NCBI RefSeq assembly: GCF_033568475.1
Contig: NW_027331831.1
Coordinates: 1,736,001-1,800,000, forward strand
DNA: 64,000 bases
Direction: 5' to 3'
DNA from: Henckelia pumila
Taxonomy: Eukaryota > Streptophyta > Magnoliopsida > Lamiales > Gesneriaceae
Positions 1 to 10,527 of this stretch are shown in pieces. The notes beneath the pieces are model-generated. The model was given only the letters and a program-made list of their open reading frames with translations. It was not told where the DNA came from and did not search any database. The translations under genes were made by a program, and so were the position numbers. Position 1 is the stretch's first letter, and each line of letters begins with the position of its first letter.

Positions 1-595
1 CACCCAAAACCTCTTCAAAACTTGAAAGATTAATACTAGTTTCAGGTAGGACCACAGAATACATTAGGCTGAGAAAATATTTTACACAGAGACAGCGCCT
101 CACGTAGAAAAAAGCCTCCAAGGGACCAAGAGAGAGTTATTGCCACGGTATCCTAAAAATAGAAGAACAGACTCTGGAGAAAAGAGAAATTTAACGAATG
201 ATGCATAATAAACCGAGTTACCAAAGAAACTGTGAGAATATATGACAAAGTGAAAAACTAAACGCCAAACTACTGATGCTTGAGTTTTACATAAGTATTC
301 TCTAGTCCCTAGGTCAGATCAAGTAGTTTGACAAAGCAAGGTATAGGCCATGTTTGCATATCACATTCTGGCGGCACTCTAATGTATTCTAAAAACAAGC
401 TTTAGAACATTCTTAGATAGACAAAGCTTCTTCTACAGTATGCCCACACGAAATTGTTTTAACTCCATGTCCGTTTTGTGTCACGCATGAAAAAAAACAT
501 CAAGAAACTGGCAAAAATAAAGATATGTTCGTCAAACACTTACTAATTAAAGATTAAAAAAAAGAATAAACCTATGTTGAAGCCAGAAATCTTAC

Positions 596-1866
596 TCATT
601 AAATAGCCCATGAACAGATAAGTCATTCTCTCTGAGCTTGGGACCAGTGCTATACCAGCCAACCACATGCTCTTTTGCTGATATGTTTATAAATTATCAA
701 ATTAAAATTAAAATTAGGACTCACAAAATTGGTAATAAGAATTTGGGATAATGGCATATCAAATACCATTAATTCTTCTGAACATGGAAAACATTGATTC
801 ATGGTAGTTATGATCAAGAAACCAAATGCTTGGGTCCCGATCTTCTTCTTCAAAGGGAACTGCATATATCAGCCAAATGGAAATTGATTAGGAAAGCAAG
901 GCAAAATGGAACTCGGGACAAAATTTACCCTACTAGAGTTGGAAGATCATTTAGGACTGAAAAATTTAGAAATCCCAGCAAATCAAACATTTGTAACTCA
1001 ACATTGCAAAATTACTATTACAAAAGTCTAAAAGTATACTAACATGCATTTAGCAAAGTTGGATCAAAGAGAGAGAGAAGAAAATATGCAGACAAGAAGG
1101 AACTATTATTTAGTGAGTAACCCAATCGTTGCTGAATGAAATTGAACCCTAATCTTAAAATTTGGACAAAATAACGAAATTGACAATTGCCAAAATGGGT
1201 CATATGATCGTTCCTAATTCCAGTTTCAGACTTTCAAGTTCAAGGAACCATCTGTTTTTCCCCACTAACTATCAAATGATATTATGGAAGCTAATCCTAT
1301 AAAGCACAATACTCTTCAGAGTCCTAGCTGCAGCAATTCATCCGATCATTCTTATAGCACAATACTCTTCAGAGTCCTAACTGCAGCAATTCATCCTATC
1401 ATTCTATTATCTCCCCCACCACCCCCCACCCCCCACCCCAAAAAAAAATGAACACAGCCCAAAACATAAACCCTACGCAGCACTCAGTGGGTGCAACTAT
1501 CATCAACCGAATTCAACCCATGCAAAATTCAATAAACAAATCTTCCAACAAATGACAATTCATAACTCAAAACCTAAGCTCCTAAATACACATAACACGT
1601 CAAAAAAGGTCAAATAATTACAAAAATGAAAAATAGCAGTCTATAGTGAGAAAAAAAAGGTCAGATCTGAAACACCCACCGGCGTAGCTGTTGGTTACAT
1701 CAACCGTGCCCTTAAAGGAAGAACCAAGAAGAACTCCGACGACACGCTTCCTGGTATCACGTGCCACGCGATTGTAGTGGTCGACGATGCTCAGCAGCAC
1801 CAGTGGGTGCACCACCACCTTCTCAATCGGCCGCGACGAAATTTGCTGAGATTTTATCACGTCCAT
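596..1866 (-). CDS. RPN8: 26S proteasome non-ATPase regulatory subunit 7 (RPN8), exons 1-3, gene runs off the window
   Basis: RPN8 is a lid subunit of the 26S proteasome and pairs with the deubiquitinase RPN11. I can read three coding exons: 1680-1866 (starts [16 protein letters not shown]), 767-859 ([19 protein letters not shown]) and 596-677 ([19 protein letters not shown]). All junctions are GT-AG and phases agree (1, 1, 2). The frame needs exon 1 to end at the GCCG before GTGGGTG, giving NSYAVPFEE as in other plant RPN8 proteins. Exon 3 stops at donor GTAAG; the remaining exons are not within 1-594 and must lie left of the window. The segment covers roughly the first 120 residues, the front of the MPN domain. 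GWYSTG stands where active JAMM proteases have the metal-binding HxHP, so this is a non-catalytic MPN scaffold, as known for RPN8. Family assignment is very secure. Confidence 0.95.
1299..1404. repeat. 53-bp tandem duplication in RPN8 intron 1
   Basis: Two adjacent copies of a 53-bp unit containing CACAATACTCTTCAGAG, starting near 1299 and 1352 with few differences. It lies wholly inside intron 1 and is followed by a C-rich tract at about 1411-1440. No coding effect is expected. Confidence 0.85.
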
Positions 1867-2034
1867 TTCTCGCGATTCTCTGCTCTCTTGTTCTTCTCTA
1901 TTTTCTAGGGCTTTTAGGGGGAATCTGGTTTCAATTTCTTAGGCGGAAAGCTATGTTGATGCTTATGGTTGAACGAATATGGGCGCCGATTCAATTGACC
2001 TTGGTGTAATCTCAAATAGAAATTTGTTGGTCAT

Positions 2035-2100
2035 CAGGCCCAATAAAAGTTTTGGGTCCCCAGGCCCAATAAACGTTTTGGGTCTCCAGGCCCAATTCAA
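2035..2100. promoter_or_regulatory. 26-bp tandem repeats carrying GGCCCAAT upstream of RPN8
   Basis: GGCCCAAT occurs at 2037, 2063 and 2089, exactly 26 bp apart, inside two and a half copies of a 26-bp unit. This is about 170 bp upstream of the RPN8 start codon. GGCCCA/TGGGCC is the plant site II type element, bound by TCP factors and common in promoters of proteasome, ribosomal and other housekeeping genes. The repeat is seen directly; the regulatory role is inferred. Confidence 0.6.
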
Positions 2101-2243
2101 AGAATATGCCCAACTCAACTCTTTCCTAATATATACTAAAAAAAAAAAAACTCTTCCCTAACATATTTATGTTCCCCGAGATCAAACATGTACCATTCAT
2201 TACCATCCAATGCCATTAATTCATATGCGTGGAATCCCGAAAT

Positions 2244-2636
2244 CGTGAGATACCGCTTTGTAGGTATGATGAGATAAATAATACATAGATAAGTAATATA
2301 ATGTAATAAAAAATAAATAAAAAAGGATAGTGAATATAATATTTGATTTGATTGATGAATTATAATTTATTGATTTGATTGATAAAATTTTATATTAAAA
2401 AATGACAAATTACCATTTTATCCTTTTAACAATAAATAAAATATAAATAATATTATTTATAAGGGGTAATATAGTAATTTAAATTAAATGATTTGATTGA
2501 TGTAAGATAAATAATTGATGATTTGATTGATGTAAAATAAATAATTAATAGATGGATAAATAATATTATGAGAAGAACGTGAGATTTGATAAGATAAGCT
2601 ATACACATATTAATAATATAAGCTACCAAACGGAGC
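2244..2636. mobile_element. MITE-like dispersed repeat, copy 1
   Basis: About 390 bp of AT-rich sequence that recurs at about 17,972-18,356. Both copies share GATAAGTAATATAATGTAAT, AACAATAAATAAAATA and several GATTTGATTGATGTAA blocks in the same order. The right end here reads, in reverse, GGCTCCGTTTGGTAGCTTAT and the left end has a weakly similar CCGCTTTGTAGGTATGAT, suggesting degenerate terminal inverted repeats. No coding capacity. Superfamily not determined. Confidence 0.6.
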
Positions 2637-3085
2637 CTGAGGGTATGATAGTATTTGAGATTGTTGATAAAAAAATATTTTTCAGTTTTTCTTTCACATA
2701 AAACATATTTTTTGAAAATAATCTCACACACCACGTATATATTTGGCCAAAGAGCCGAGAACTTCCCGTCAAGAAACTCACGGGAATGCGACGTAATTCG
2801 TCATGATCTAACCTTGAAGCCACTTAATCTAGTTTCTGAAACGAACACCACAGTAGGAGAAATTATATTATATTCCTCAAACGAATTGATTCTCCTATAA
2901 GTCATTGAATGATTGTGAACAAATTATATTCCTTAAAGAATTAATATGATTTCCTATGCACATGTATTGTATATGTTTAGCGTGTGTGCGTGAGTGTGTG
3001 TATATAAAAAAAAAAAAAAAAAAAAAAAAAAGAGTGTGTGTATATATTTCCAATAACAATAAAATTGAACATTGTTGTTTGTTGA

Positions 3086-3315
3086 ATTTAAGGTAGCTTT
3101 TCTTCTTCTTTTTCTCTTTTCCTTTTCTTGGGCTTTTGGGAACAAGTTTACGCTAGTTGTTTTTATAAGCCGTAAGGCCCAACATGTGTTCTATGAATTC
3201 ATTTAAGGTAGCTTTTCTTCTTCTTTTTCTCTTTTTCTTTTCTTGGGCTTTTGGGAACAAGTTTACGCTAGTGGTTTTTATAAGCCGTAAGGCCCAACAT
3301 GTGTTCTACGAATTC
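3086..3315. repeat. 115-bp tandem duplication
   Basis: Two near-identical direct copies, 3086-3200 and 3201-3315, each with a pyrimidine-rich TTCTTCTTCTTTTTCTC tract, GGGCTTTTGGGAACAAG and GTAAGGCCCAACATGTG. Only a few substitutions separate them, so the duplication looks recent. Each copy carries a GGCCCA motif. No gene within. Confidence 0.9.
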
Positions 3316-4339
3316 ATTGGGGGAACTAAATAAACTAAACTAATAGCATATGTTTCAATAATATCATTTACTATTTCTCAAAAAAAAAAAATGATATCAT
3401 TTACTTAATCGTAAGGAAATGAGATAGTGTAAATCAACTATAGCAAGATAATATAACAGATTCACAACTTAAATTTATAAAATTATTATGATATCATTGT
3501 ACATACAAGTAACTTAAATGTTTCAGTCAAGCAATGAATTATTAATATACCGTACGTGCTTATCATGGTAACCCTTGAAATGGGTAAATATATAGTTAAT
3601 TATTCGAAATTTAACATTTCATTTGAATGTACAATTCAAGCATTTCTTATTGTCAGTATTTATTATTAAAGAATTTCAATAATTTATAATAATTGCAAAT
3701 AATTTGCCATTGGACTCGACTTATAATTAATTAATACCTAAAATGGTCAACAAAGATTAATGCAAAAGAATTGTAGAAGGCTTAATTAAAATCTGAAGCT
3801 GATCACCTCAAATTTCAACTCAAGCCCTCCAATTGAATCCAAAGCATAAATTCACGTGTACGTAATTGAAAGGTGAATCAAGCTAATAATTGGATTATAA
3901 TTATATATAATTAACAAATAGAGCCTTTTCTTGTAGCTTCAAAACAATTAATATGGTAGTTTCTCGACTAGCTAATAGTCATAGAATAACTCATAATATC
4001 GCTTGTTTTGCGATTTTTTTCGTATCATCATTTGTTTTTTGGTTGATTAAGCTTGTAAAATGGACGACTACCATCAATACAATTCCAAGTTATATCCGGT
4101 TAAAAAAAACAATTAATATGGTGCATATTTAACCAAAAGTCACGTACCACTAGTGCAACGAAGTAAAGCTATACCAATAAACCTAAAGTTAATTTTCATA
4201 TTTCTTGAGTAATAAATAACTTCTTGAAAACCCTAAAGTGAAAACTTCAGCTAGTACTACTCTCGTAAACCCTTGAAAACCTATATATATATGATCAGTT
4301 CTGGAGAGCGGACGGATCGAATTCGAATGGTTCGATGAT

Positions 4340-5133
4340 CTAAACGAAACTTAATCGGAGATCCAACGTGGGATGATCCATTTCTGCATACGCGAACTTG
4401 GAATTCTCCTTGCAAACGTCCCGAAACAATCTGATCTTTTCGGAACCTGCAGCTGTTTCATTGAAAGAGTTCAAGGGGAAGAGTTGTAAAGTTTCTTTCG
4501 CTGATCTTTCCGGCTCCGAAACTAATTTATTCGTCTCTGAAAAACCTGCAGTATATATATTAATTATTTGGGATATATATATATGCATCACAATCTGTAG
4601 TTTTTCAAGAAAATGAAGGGAAGGTGCCATTTGGGAGAGCTTTTAGCAAACACTTCTCAGTTTTTCGTTAAAATTTCAAATTTTTGTTAACGAAAAAGCT
4701 GAGAAGCGCTTTTAAGAAGCTCTCCCACGTCATCATGAAAATATGAATGAATATAATGAAAGAAATTAGCTTAGTACGTACCTTTTGCAGTAGTGGAGAG
4801 CTTACTAATATAATTAATATCATGGTTTCCAGCAGGTTCTTGAACCAAAACCCTGCGGCGTTTCTGTCTCTCCCTGGCTTTGTGATTTTGGAACCAATAG
4901 AACACATTCTTGCTCTCGATTTTGCCATAAAAACTGAGCTGGGAAGATATTTTTTGGATCTGATCCGTACTCGGGGTCCGAAGACCTGACCTGAACAGAT
5001 CAGTCAGAACTTTAACTTGTTCGCTTGTCGGGTTCCACCGCCCACACTTGGTCCCTGTCCCACCTCCGCCGCCGCCGCCGCCGCCGCCGCCGCGAGGCTG
5101 AATGCATATGCTTGAGTAATGATCATGATCCAT
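4340..5133 (-). CDS. WOX5: WUSCHEL-related homeobox protein, WOX5 type
   Basis: Nuclear homeodomain transcription factor; in Arabidopsis WOX5 marks the root quiescent centre and keeps neighbouring stem cells undifferentiated. Two exons: 4782-5133 and 4340-4545, joined in phase at a glycine codon, giving 185 residues (AtWOX5 has 182). Residues 15-25 are eleven glycines from a GGC-type run. The homeodomain spans about 30-95 and keeps the WOX-specific KNVFYWFQNHKARERQKRR recognition helix. TGTKCGRWNPT before it and FYGKIESKN match WOX5/WOX7 rather than WUS itself. Exon 2 carries the WUS box TLQLFPLNSF (from residue 136) and ends with an EAR-like LDLRLSF repression motif. The single intron (4546-4781) holds a small MITE. 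Calling it WOX5 rather than another close WOX5/7 paralogue rests on motif recall, not on a tree. Confidence 0.93.
4632..4727. mobile_element. Short MITE (TGGGAGAGCTT family) inside the WOX5 intron
   Basis: About 96-bp foldback sequence: TGGGAGAGCTTTTAGC at the left pairs with GAAGCTCTCCCA at the right, and CTTCTCAGTTTTTCGTTAA pairs with TTAACGAAAAAGCTGAGAAG internally. A second member with perfect 19-bp terminal inverted repeats lies at 21,082-21,189. No target duplication is obvious. It lies about 50 bp from the 5' donor side of the intron. Confidence 0.8.
5053..5095. repeat. CCG/GCC trinucleotide run encoding polyglycine in WOX5
   Basis: A near-perfect run of GCC-type triplets on the plus strand encodes the glycine tract at residues 15-25 of the WOX5 product. 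It is a microsatellite in coding sequence and likely to vary in length between individuals. Confidence 0.9.
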
Positions 5134-8100
5134 TTTAATGGAAATCTTGGTGAATCTTTGTTACTTTCTTGGTTATTTATGGATATACAAGGATACAAGG
5201 GTTTTGTTTCCTAGTCTGGTACAAGACTACAAGTGGAGTTGGATCAGTAATCAGCGTACTTATAAATACGTACATATAAAAAAAAAAATTAGGGCAGCTC
5301 AATTATTGGATTTTTTTTCATGTATATAATGTACTCAAAGCCCAATGTTTATGTGTAAAAAATATATATATTTAATAACAATGCACACACCTCTAACAGA
5401 AACTCTTGATGATATTTCAATCTTCAAGAAGAGAAACATGTATTTTGTCTAAAAAAAAAAAGAAAAGAAAAAGGGGAATATATAGACACATGTTAAAAGA
5501 AGATAATTCTTGTGAGTAAACGTAAATTGTTGACTGAGAATGATCATAACAAGATCTTTAATCGAATATGAATTCTTGCTTATTTGATACTAAGTACCCG
5601 AATGCACGCGATGCATGCTTTTATTGTTTATTTTTAATTAAAAATATAATAGTTATATTAAAAATGATATTTACGTAAATAAATATTCATGAAATAAAAA
5701 AAACAATGAAAATGGCATGTTCGTAATTTTATAATTATATAAAGGCAAAAATAAAGATGATGTCATACCAAAAAGACCGTTGTTCTTACTTAATATATAA
5801 CTAGTAAAAGTGCACACGCTATGCGTGTGTGGTCAATATAATATAAACCAAATTCATTTCAGTTTCCTTCAACATAGGAGATGTTGATGTAGTTATTAAT
5901 AATGTGTAGAATGCAGTTTTCAAAGTGCAAGGCAATTTTTTTTGTTTTTGTTTTTCACCTATTTTTACCTTTTTTTTCAATGTAAATATATTAAATTTTA
6001 AATAACTACCAAGAGTTAAATTGTAAATATATTTTGGTGTCATCAAAACGTACCAAAACAGTTTTTAAAAATGGCTCAAGTTTTATAAAATAGTAAGATA
6101 TAATATTACTATCCGATCGACTATATATAATTAATATCCAAGAAAAAACCTGATATATTTCAGACAAAAACTCCAACAATAAAATTTAGAACTTTAATTT
6201 ACTCGGCTTGTCAAGAAAATATACATATAGTGATATATATTATTAATTTAGATACGTTAATGTTTAAAAAAGTAGTAAAAGACTGTGGCTATGTGACAGT
6301 GGTTGTGCATTGAATTTAGGGAATGCGAGATAAATGGTGAATCTTGAAGGTTAAAATTTGATGGGATTGTTGATATATACGTGTATGTATAAGTATATGC
6401 TTGGTTTTTTGTGTTGAACGGGAGATAGAGATGCACAAAAGCTGCCACTGTTCAAAGTTTTGAGCCCAGAGCAGACAAAGAGGCGAGTCCTCGTTATTAA
6501 TTAATTACTAATATTCACAAAATAAATAAATATCATATATTATTTCAAGAAAGCAACGCTACTCTACGTTTTCATCGCCATTTCGATCGAGATCATTAAT
6601 AGATAACATTCTATACTATTTTTAATTTATTAAATATTAAAGGAAATACTTGCGACGGCGAAATAAATATTTACCCATGCTGGGTGAAAATTAATAATTT
6701 AGAAATATATAAATCTTAATTATCATATATTGTACAACTGATTGAAACAGACATATATCAGACAAATACATCATACATGAACATAAAACATTACTGGGGA
6801 AAGAAGAAGTTTATTGATGATATGATAAAGTCAAAAGTACACATTAATGATTAATTATATATTTTGATCCTACTTGGAGTTAAGTGATCACAGATTTAAT
6901 TACTGACATGGATACTGAAATTCGTTGACTGTGTTAGTCAAAAAAAATGTTGGATTAATTAAAATAAAACCCCTCCTTTTAAGGGGTAATGGGGACACAA
7001 ACTACGCGACATAAAGCCACCAAAATTTGAGATTTGGTAGAGAGATTGAGACAACACATGACCAACTAAAAGGGGGACCAAATTGGCTTTTCTAATGTCC
7101 AATGCTTCCTGTCTTAATATACAAATTACATTTATATATAATGAGTTCTTTCATTCATTATATATTATTCAAAAAGTTGGATTTATTTTAACTCATCCAA
7201 GAAATTTGACCAACTCAACTTTTTTTTTTTAAAAAAAATAATCCATCCAAGAAACGCATGCATGATCGAGAATTTTAAAAAAGAGTTATATATTATATAT
7301 ATATTTGTTTTCAAGAATTGAATTAGGCCATGTTTTGTTTCATGTTAATTAGGGTTTGTCTAGCTCTCTTCCACTAATCGATCATTGATTTTTTTTTATT
7401 TCATGATGTTAAACATTTATGAACAAATGTCACATCAAATCTTTTTCAAGAAATAAAATTTAAATTCAACTAATTAAATATATCGAATGTGACTATATAA
7501 ATACATAATGATCAATATTATATATATATATACATATATGTAATTTATGGATGTTTTAAAAACAGAAAAAGCCCATGAACAACAGGACGAGGATGATGAG
7601 GCAAATTAATTAATTTATTTATCTTTCTAATTCCAGAATTAATAACCACATATATATGTCTTTTTGATAATCATTCTGCACAAATTCCGAATATTATATA
7701 TATTATAAGGCACATGATTCTATAATAATTAAGAAATTCCACCAGCCAATTTGTTGTGCGTGCTCTTCACAAGTCCCGAGAATGTTTGGATCTCTATAAA
7801 TAATTCCTCATTATACTAATCAACTCACTCGTCCCTTTGTGCTTGGCTATGCATTTTGTAGCGCCCTTCAAATATATAAATGATACTACTTTATATATTA
7901 TCACTCATACGTACCCAAAATTATAATAAGTACTTGATTCAAAAATAAAATAATAATAATAACTACTTATATTATATAGAATATTTCTTTCTACATAATA
8001 TGCATTAATCTATGATGTAAACTTTTTTGTAATTCATGATCATATAATAACGAATGTAGTTGATCAAGTTCTAACTGCTTGCTAGCTAGCTAGCTCTAAA

Positions 8101-8369
8101 TGAATTAATTATGAAATTATGCAATTTTCTTACAAAAAGTACTAATAATGAAAAGAAAAACAAACAAATTTATTCATTTATTAATCACGATAAGTATTCA
8201 GTAATTCCAGTCATCTATTTATGTACATCAGTTTTGATAGCATAACTACGATTTGATCAATATTACAATACATTCAAAGGTTCTAAAATGAGAAGCATTT
8301 ATTAATTGATAATTCTCACAAACCCAATACTTTTTTCTCTCTTTTTTTTTTAAAAAAAAAAAATTAACT

Positions 8370-8519
8370 GGGTTAATCAAATGCATAATTAAAATGTATA
8401 ATTATTTGATTTATCACGTAAACGTAATTATATATATATATATAGGGTTAATCAAATGCATAATTAAAATGTATAATTATTTGATTTATCACGTAAACGT
8501 AATTATATATATATATATA
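8370..8519. repeat. 75-bp tandem duplication
   Basis: Two adjacent copies (8370-8444 and 8445-8519) of GGGTTAATCAAATGCATAA followed by ATTTGATTTATCACGTAAA and a TA run. They are almost identical. The TA run then continues toward the neighbouring foldback element. Confidence 0.9.
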
Positions 8520-8532
8520 TATATATTATATG

Positions 8533-8688
8533 AGTTTCTTTCAGCTGTCCACCTATCATGCTCACCAATGATGTGACACTATGTTATTGGATGTGATAAA
8601 GATGTGATAAATTGTAGGTCCAATAGAATAATGCCACATCATTGGTGGGCATGGTAGTGGACACGATAGGTGGGCAGCTGAAAGAAAC

Positions 8689-8689
<1 letters not shown>
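8533..8689. mobile_element. 157-bp inverted-repeat MITE in a TA microsatellite
   Basis: Left arm AGTTTCTTTCAGCTGTCCAC and right arm GTGGGCAGCTGAAAGAAACT are near-perfect inverted repeats, and the pairing extends inward through CACCAATGATG and CATCATTGGTG. It is flanked on both sides by TA repeats, so a TA target duplication (Tc1/mariner Stowaway or PIF-like) is possible but cannot be proved here. No coding capacity. Confidence 0.8.
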
Positions 8690-8735
<46 letters not shown>

Positions 8736-10527
8736 GGAACATGCACGATATACACGTCGAGTGCTGCTTGTTTTTTTACTGGGTTAATCAGATGCTTGTT
8801 CCGATCACTTGACTTGCATATAGTTATCTAGATGATAGCACAATACTTATGTATATATCGACCACTAGTTTTAATATTTTCGCTTCATGTTAATATGTTT
8901 AACATTAAGGCATGATTGAGATCGACTGGATCACATTTTTCTCAATGTAGGATAAAATGACTTGTCGATTCTTGCATGTTAACTAGTAATCAATACGAGA
9001 TTACTCGACATTGAGATCGAGGCCAGGATAATTAACGCACTGGTTATTTTAATGAAGTGTGTTTTTAATACAATTAGTGATTGTAAAGTCATAGGAAGAA
9101 CCAAAAGCTATGATGGATAAAAGTGTCATGCGTCCGATTCACTTGTCCCTTTCCATTCCTCCAAATAGATAGCAATACCACAACCTATCTTTTCTCGAGT
9201 AAATATAAACATATAATACAACGGTAACGAAATCCATGAATTTGATCGAGAGAAAATAAAAACGAATTTAATTATTTTTAATACAAATTCTTTATGTTTT
9301 TTTTAAATTTTTTTTTAAATCTAAAATTAAACCCACCAATATTGACGTCCACTTACTCACATAAACGAAGGGAAATGTTTTTCAGTGAGATTCGAGAAGT
9401 GTAATAAAGAAATGGGGTTTTGTAAAAAATCAAAGGGAATAGAGGAGAGGAGGGATGGGCGTGAAGTCTAGGCAACCCTAATTTCCGTCGGTTTCTTTCT
9501 TGTCTCCACTAATTTTTGTCACCACTCTTTTGTGCAAGCTCTCTATAATTATACTCATCATTATATATTTATATTCATCATTAAAACCCTTTCCTATGTT
9601 TTCTTTTTCAATAAAAAGAAACACTTTTTGTGAGATCAACAAGCACTCTGTGTAAAATACAATTGTCGTATCAATACACCGCACACAAATAATATAGGAA
9701 AATGGTGGAATCGTCCCAAGTGTATTCGAGTGTATTCCTGTGAAATCATTGGATTACTAAAAATTTCTTATGATTATTAATCTCTTATGTTTTCAAAGAG
9801 TGTTTGTGCTCAAAATTTGAATATATGAGACCGTATGTGCTCAAAAATCAAAAACACAATGAGCTAATAGATCTTTTTTTTTCATAAATAAAAAACATGA
9901 TAATGTGTAATGTGTGCAATTATCCGTATTATTTTAGAATTCTTTTAAAATTGTGTGTAAACTAGTACATAGGTTTGGGTCGAGAACATGACATTCTTTT
10001 AAAATTTACACAAGTATGGGTCCATGGACTCATAAGATCAACATAGCCGATTGTCTTAACACCACTTGATTTATTGTGTCATTGGCACGAATCTCTGATG
10101 AGTGCATATATTATCTCATGTTAATCTTAGATTTGTCATTATTAAGGAGAGCCACAGAATTGGGCGATAATTTGGGGAGAAACCAAACTGGACATATCAG
10201 CAGTCTCAAAAAATATGAATAAATACAAAATGCCGCTTTAAAGCTTCAATACCAAAACTATCGACTACCAAATAATTCAACCGCAAAATCACAAGTGTTC
10301 CATCAAAGAAGCCCTTGAAATAGCTCAAGCTATAATGTTCCTATCACTATTCCATACATACCATCTTGGTCACTACATGCTCATAATCAATCAAATACAT
10401 AAAAACACCGGTGTTTTCTTTCGGATCGACGAGGCTGAACAAACAAATGTCACGCCATTGCAAGTGATAGTATTGTAAGAATTAACATGGCATTTGAGTT
10501 TTCTTGGAAGTAGATTGGTGTCGTCTG

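Larger units (their letters stand above)
2101..4339. other. Intergenic spacer between RPN8 and WOX5
   Basis: AT-rich spacer with no convincing coding exon. It holds a diverged MITE-like repeat (about 2244-2636), a 26-base A run (3006-3031) inside a GT/TA-rich stretch, and a 115-bp tandem duplication (3086-3315). The rest, to the WOX5 stop codon, shows nothing else I can name. Confidence 0.7.
5134..10527. other. 5.4 kb AT-rich spacer between WOX5 and eIF3f
   Basis: No coding exon on either strand that I can defend; the short open frames have low-complexity, AT-driven composition. It contains a 75-bp tandem duplication (8370-8519), TA microsatellites, and a 157-bp foldback element (8533-8689). 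The part next to 5134 should hold the WOX5 promoter; the part next to 10,527 probably holds the eIF3f 3' untranslated region. I cannot point to specific binding sites. Confidence 0.6.

Noticed and set aside
1-595. Further RPN8 exons left of exon 3
   Set aside because: I searched for DYVPNPVLVIIDVQP-type coding sequence on the minus strand and found none; the next intron must extend past the window edge.
6257-6448. Possible small secreted peptide on the minus strand in the WOX5-eIF3f spacer
   Set aside because: No convincing signal peptide, cysteine pattern or CLE-like end; the TYTYTY run comes from a simple repeat.
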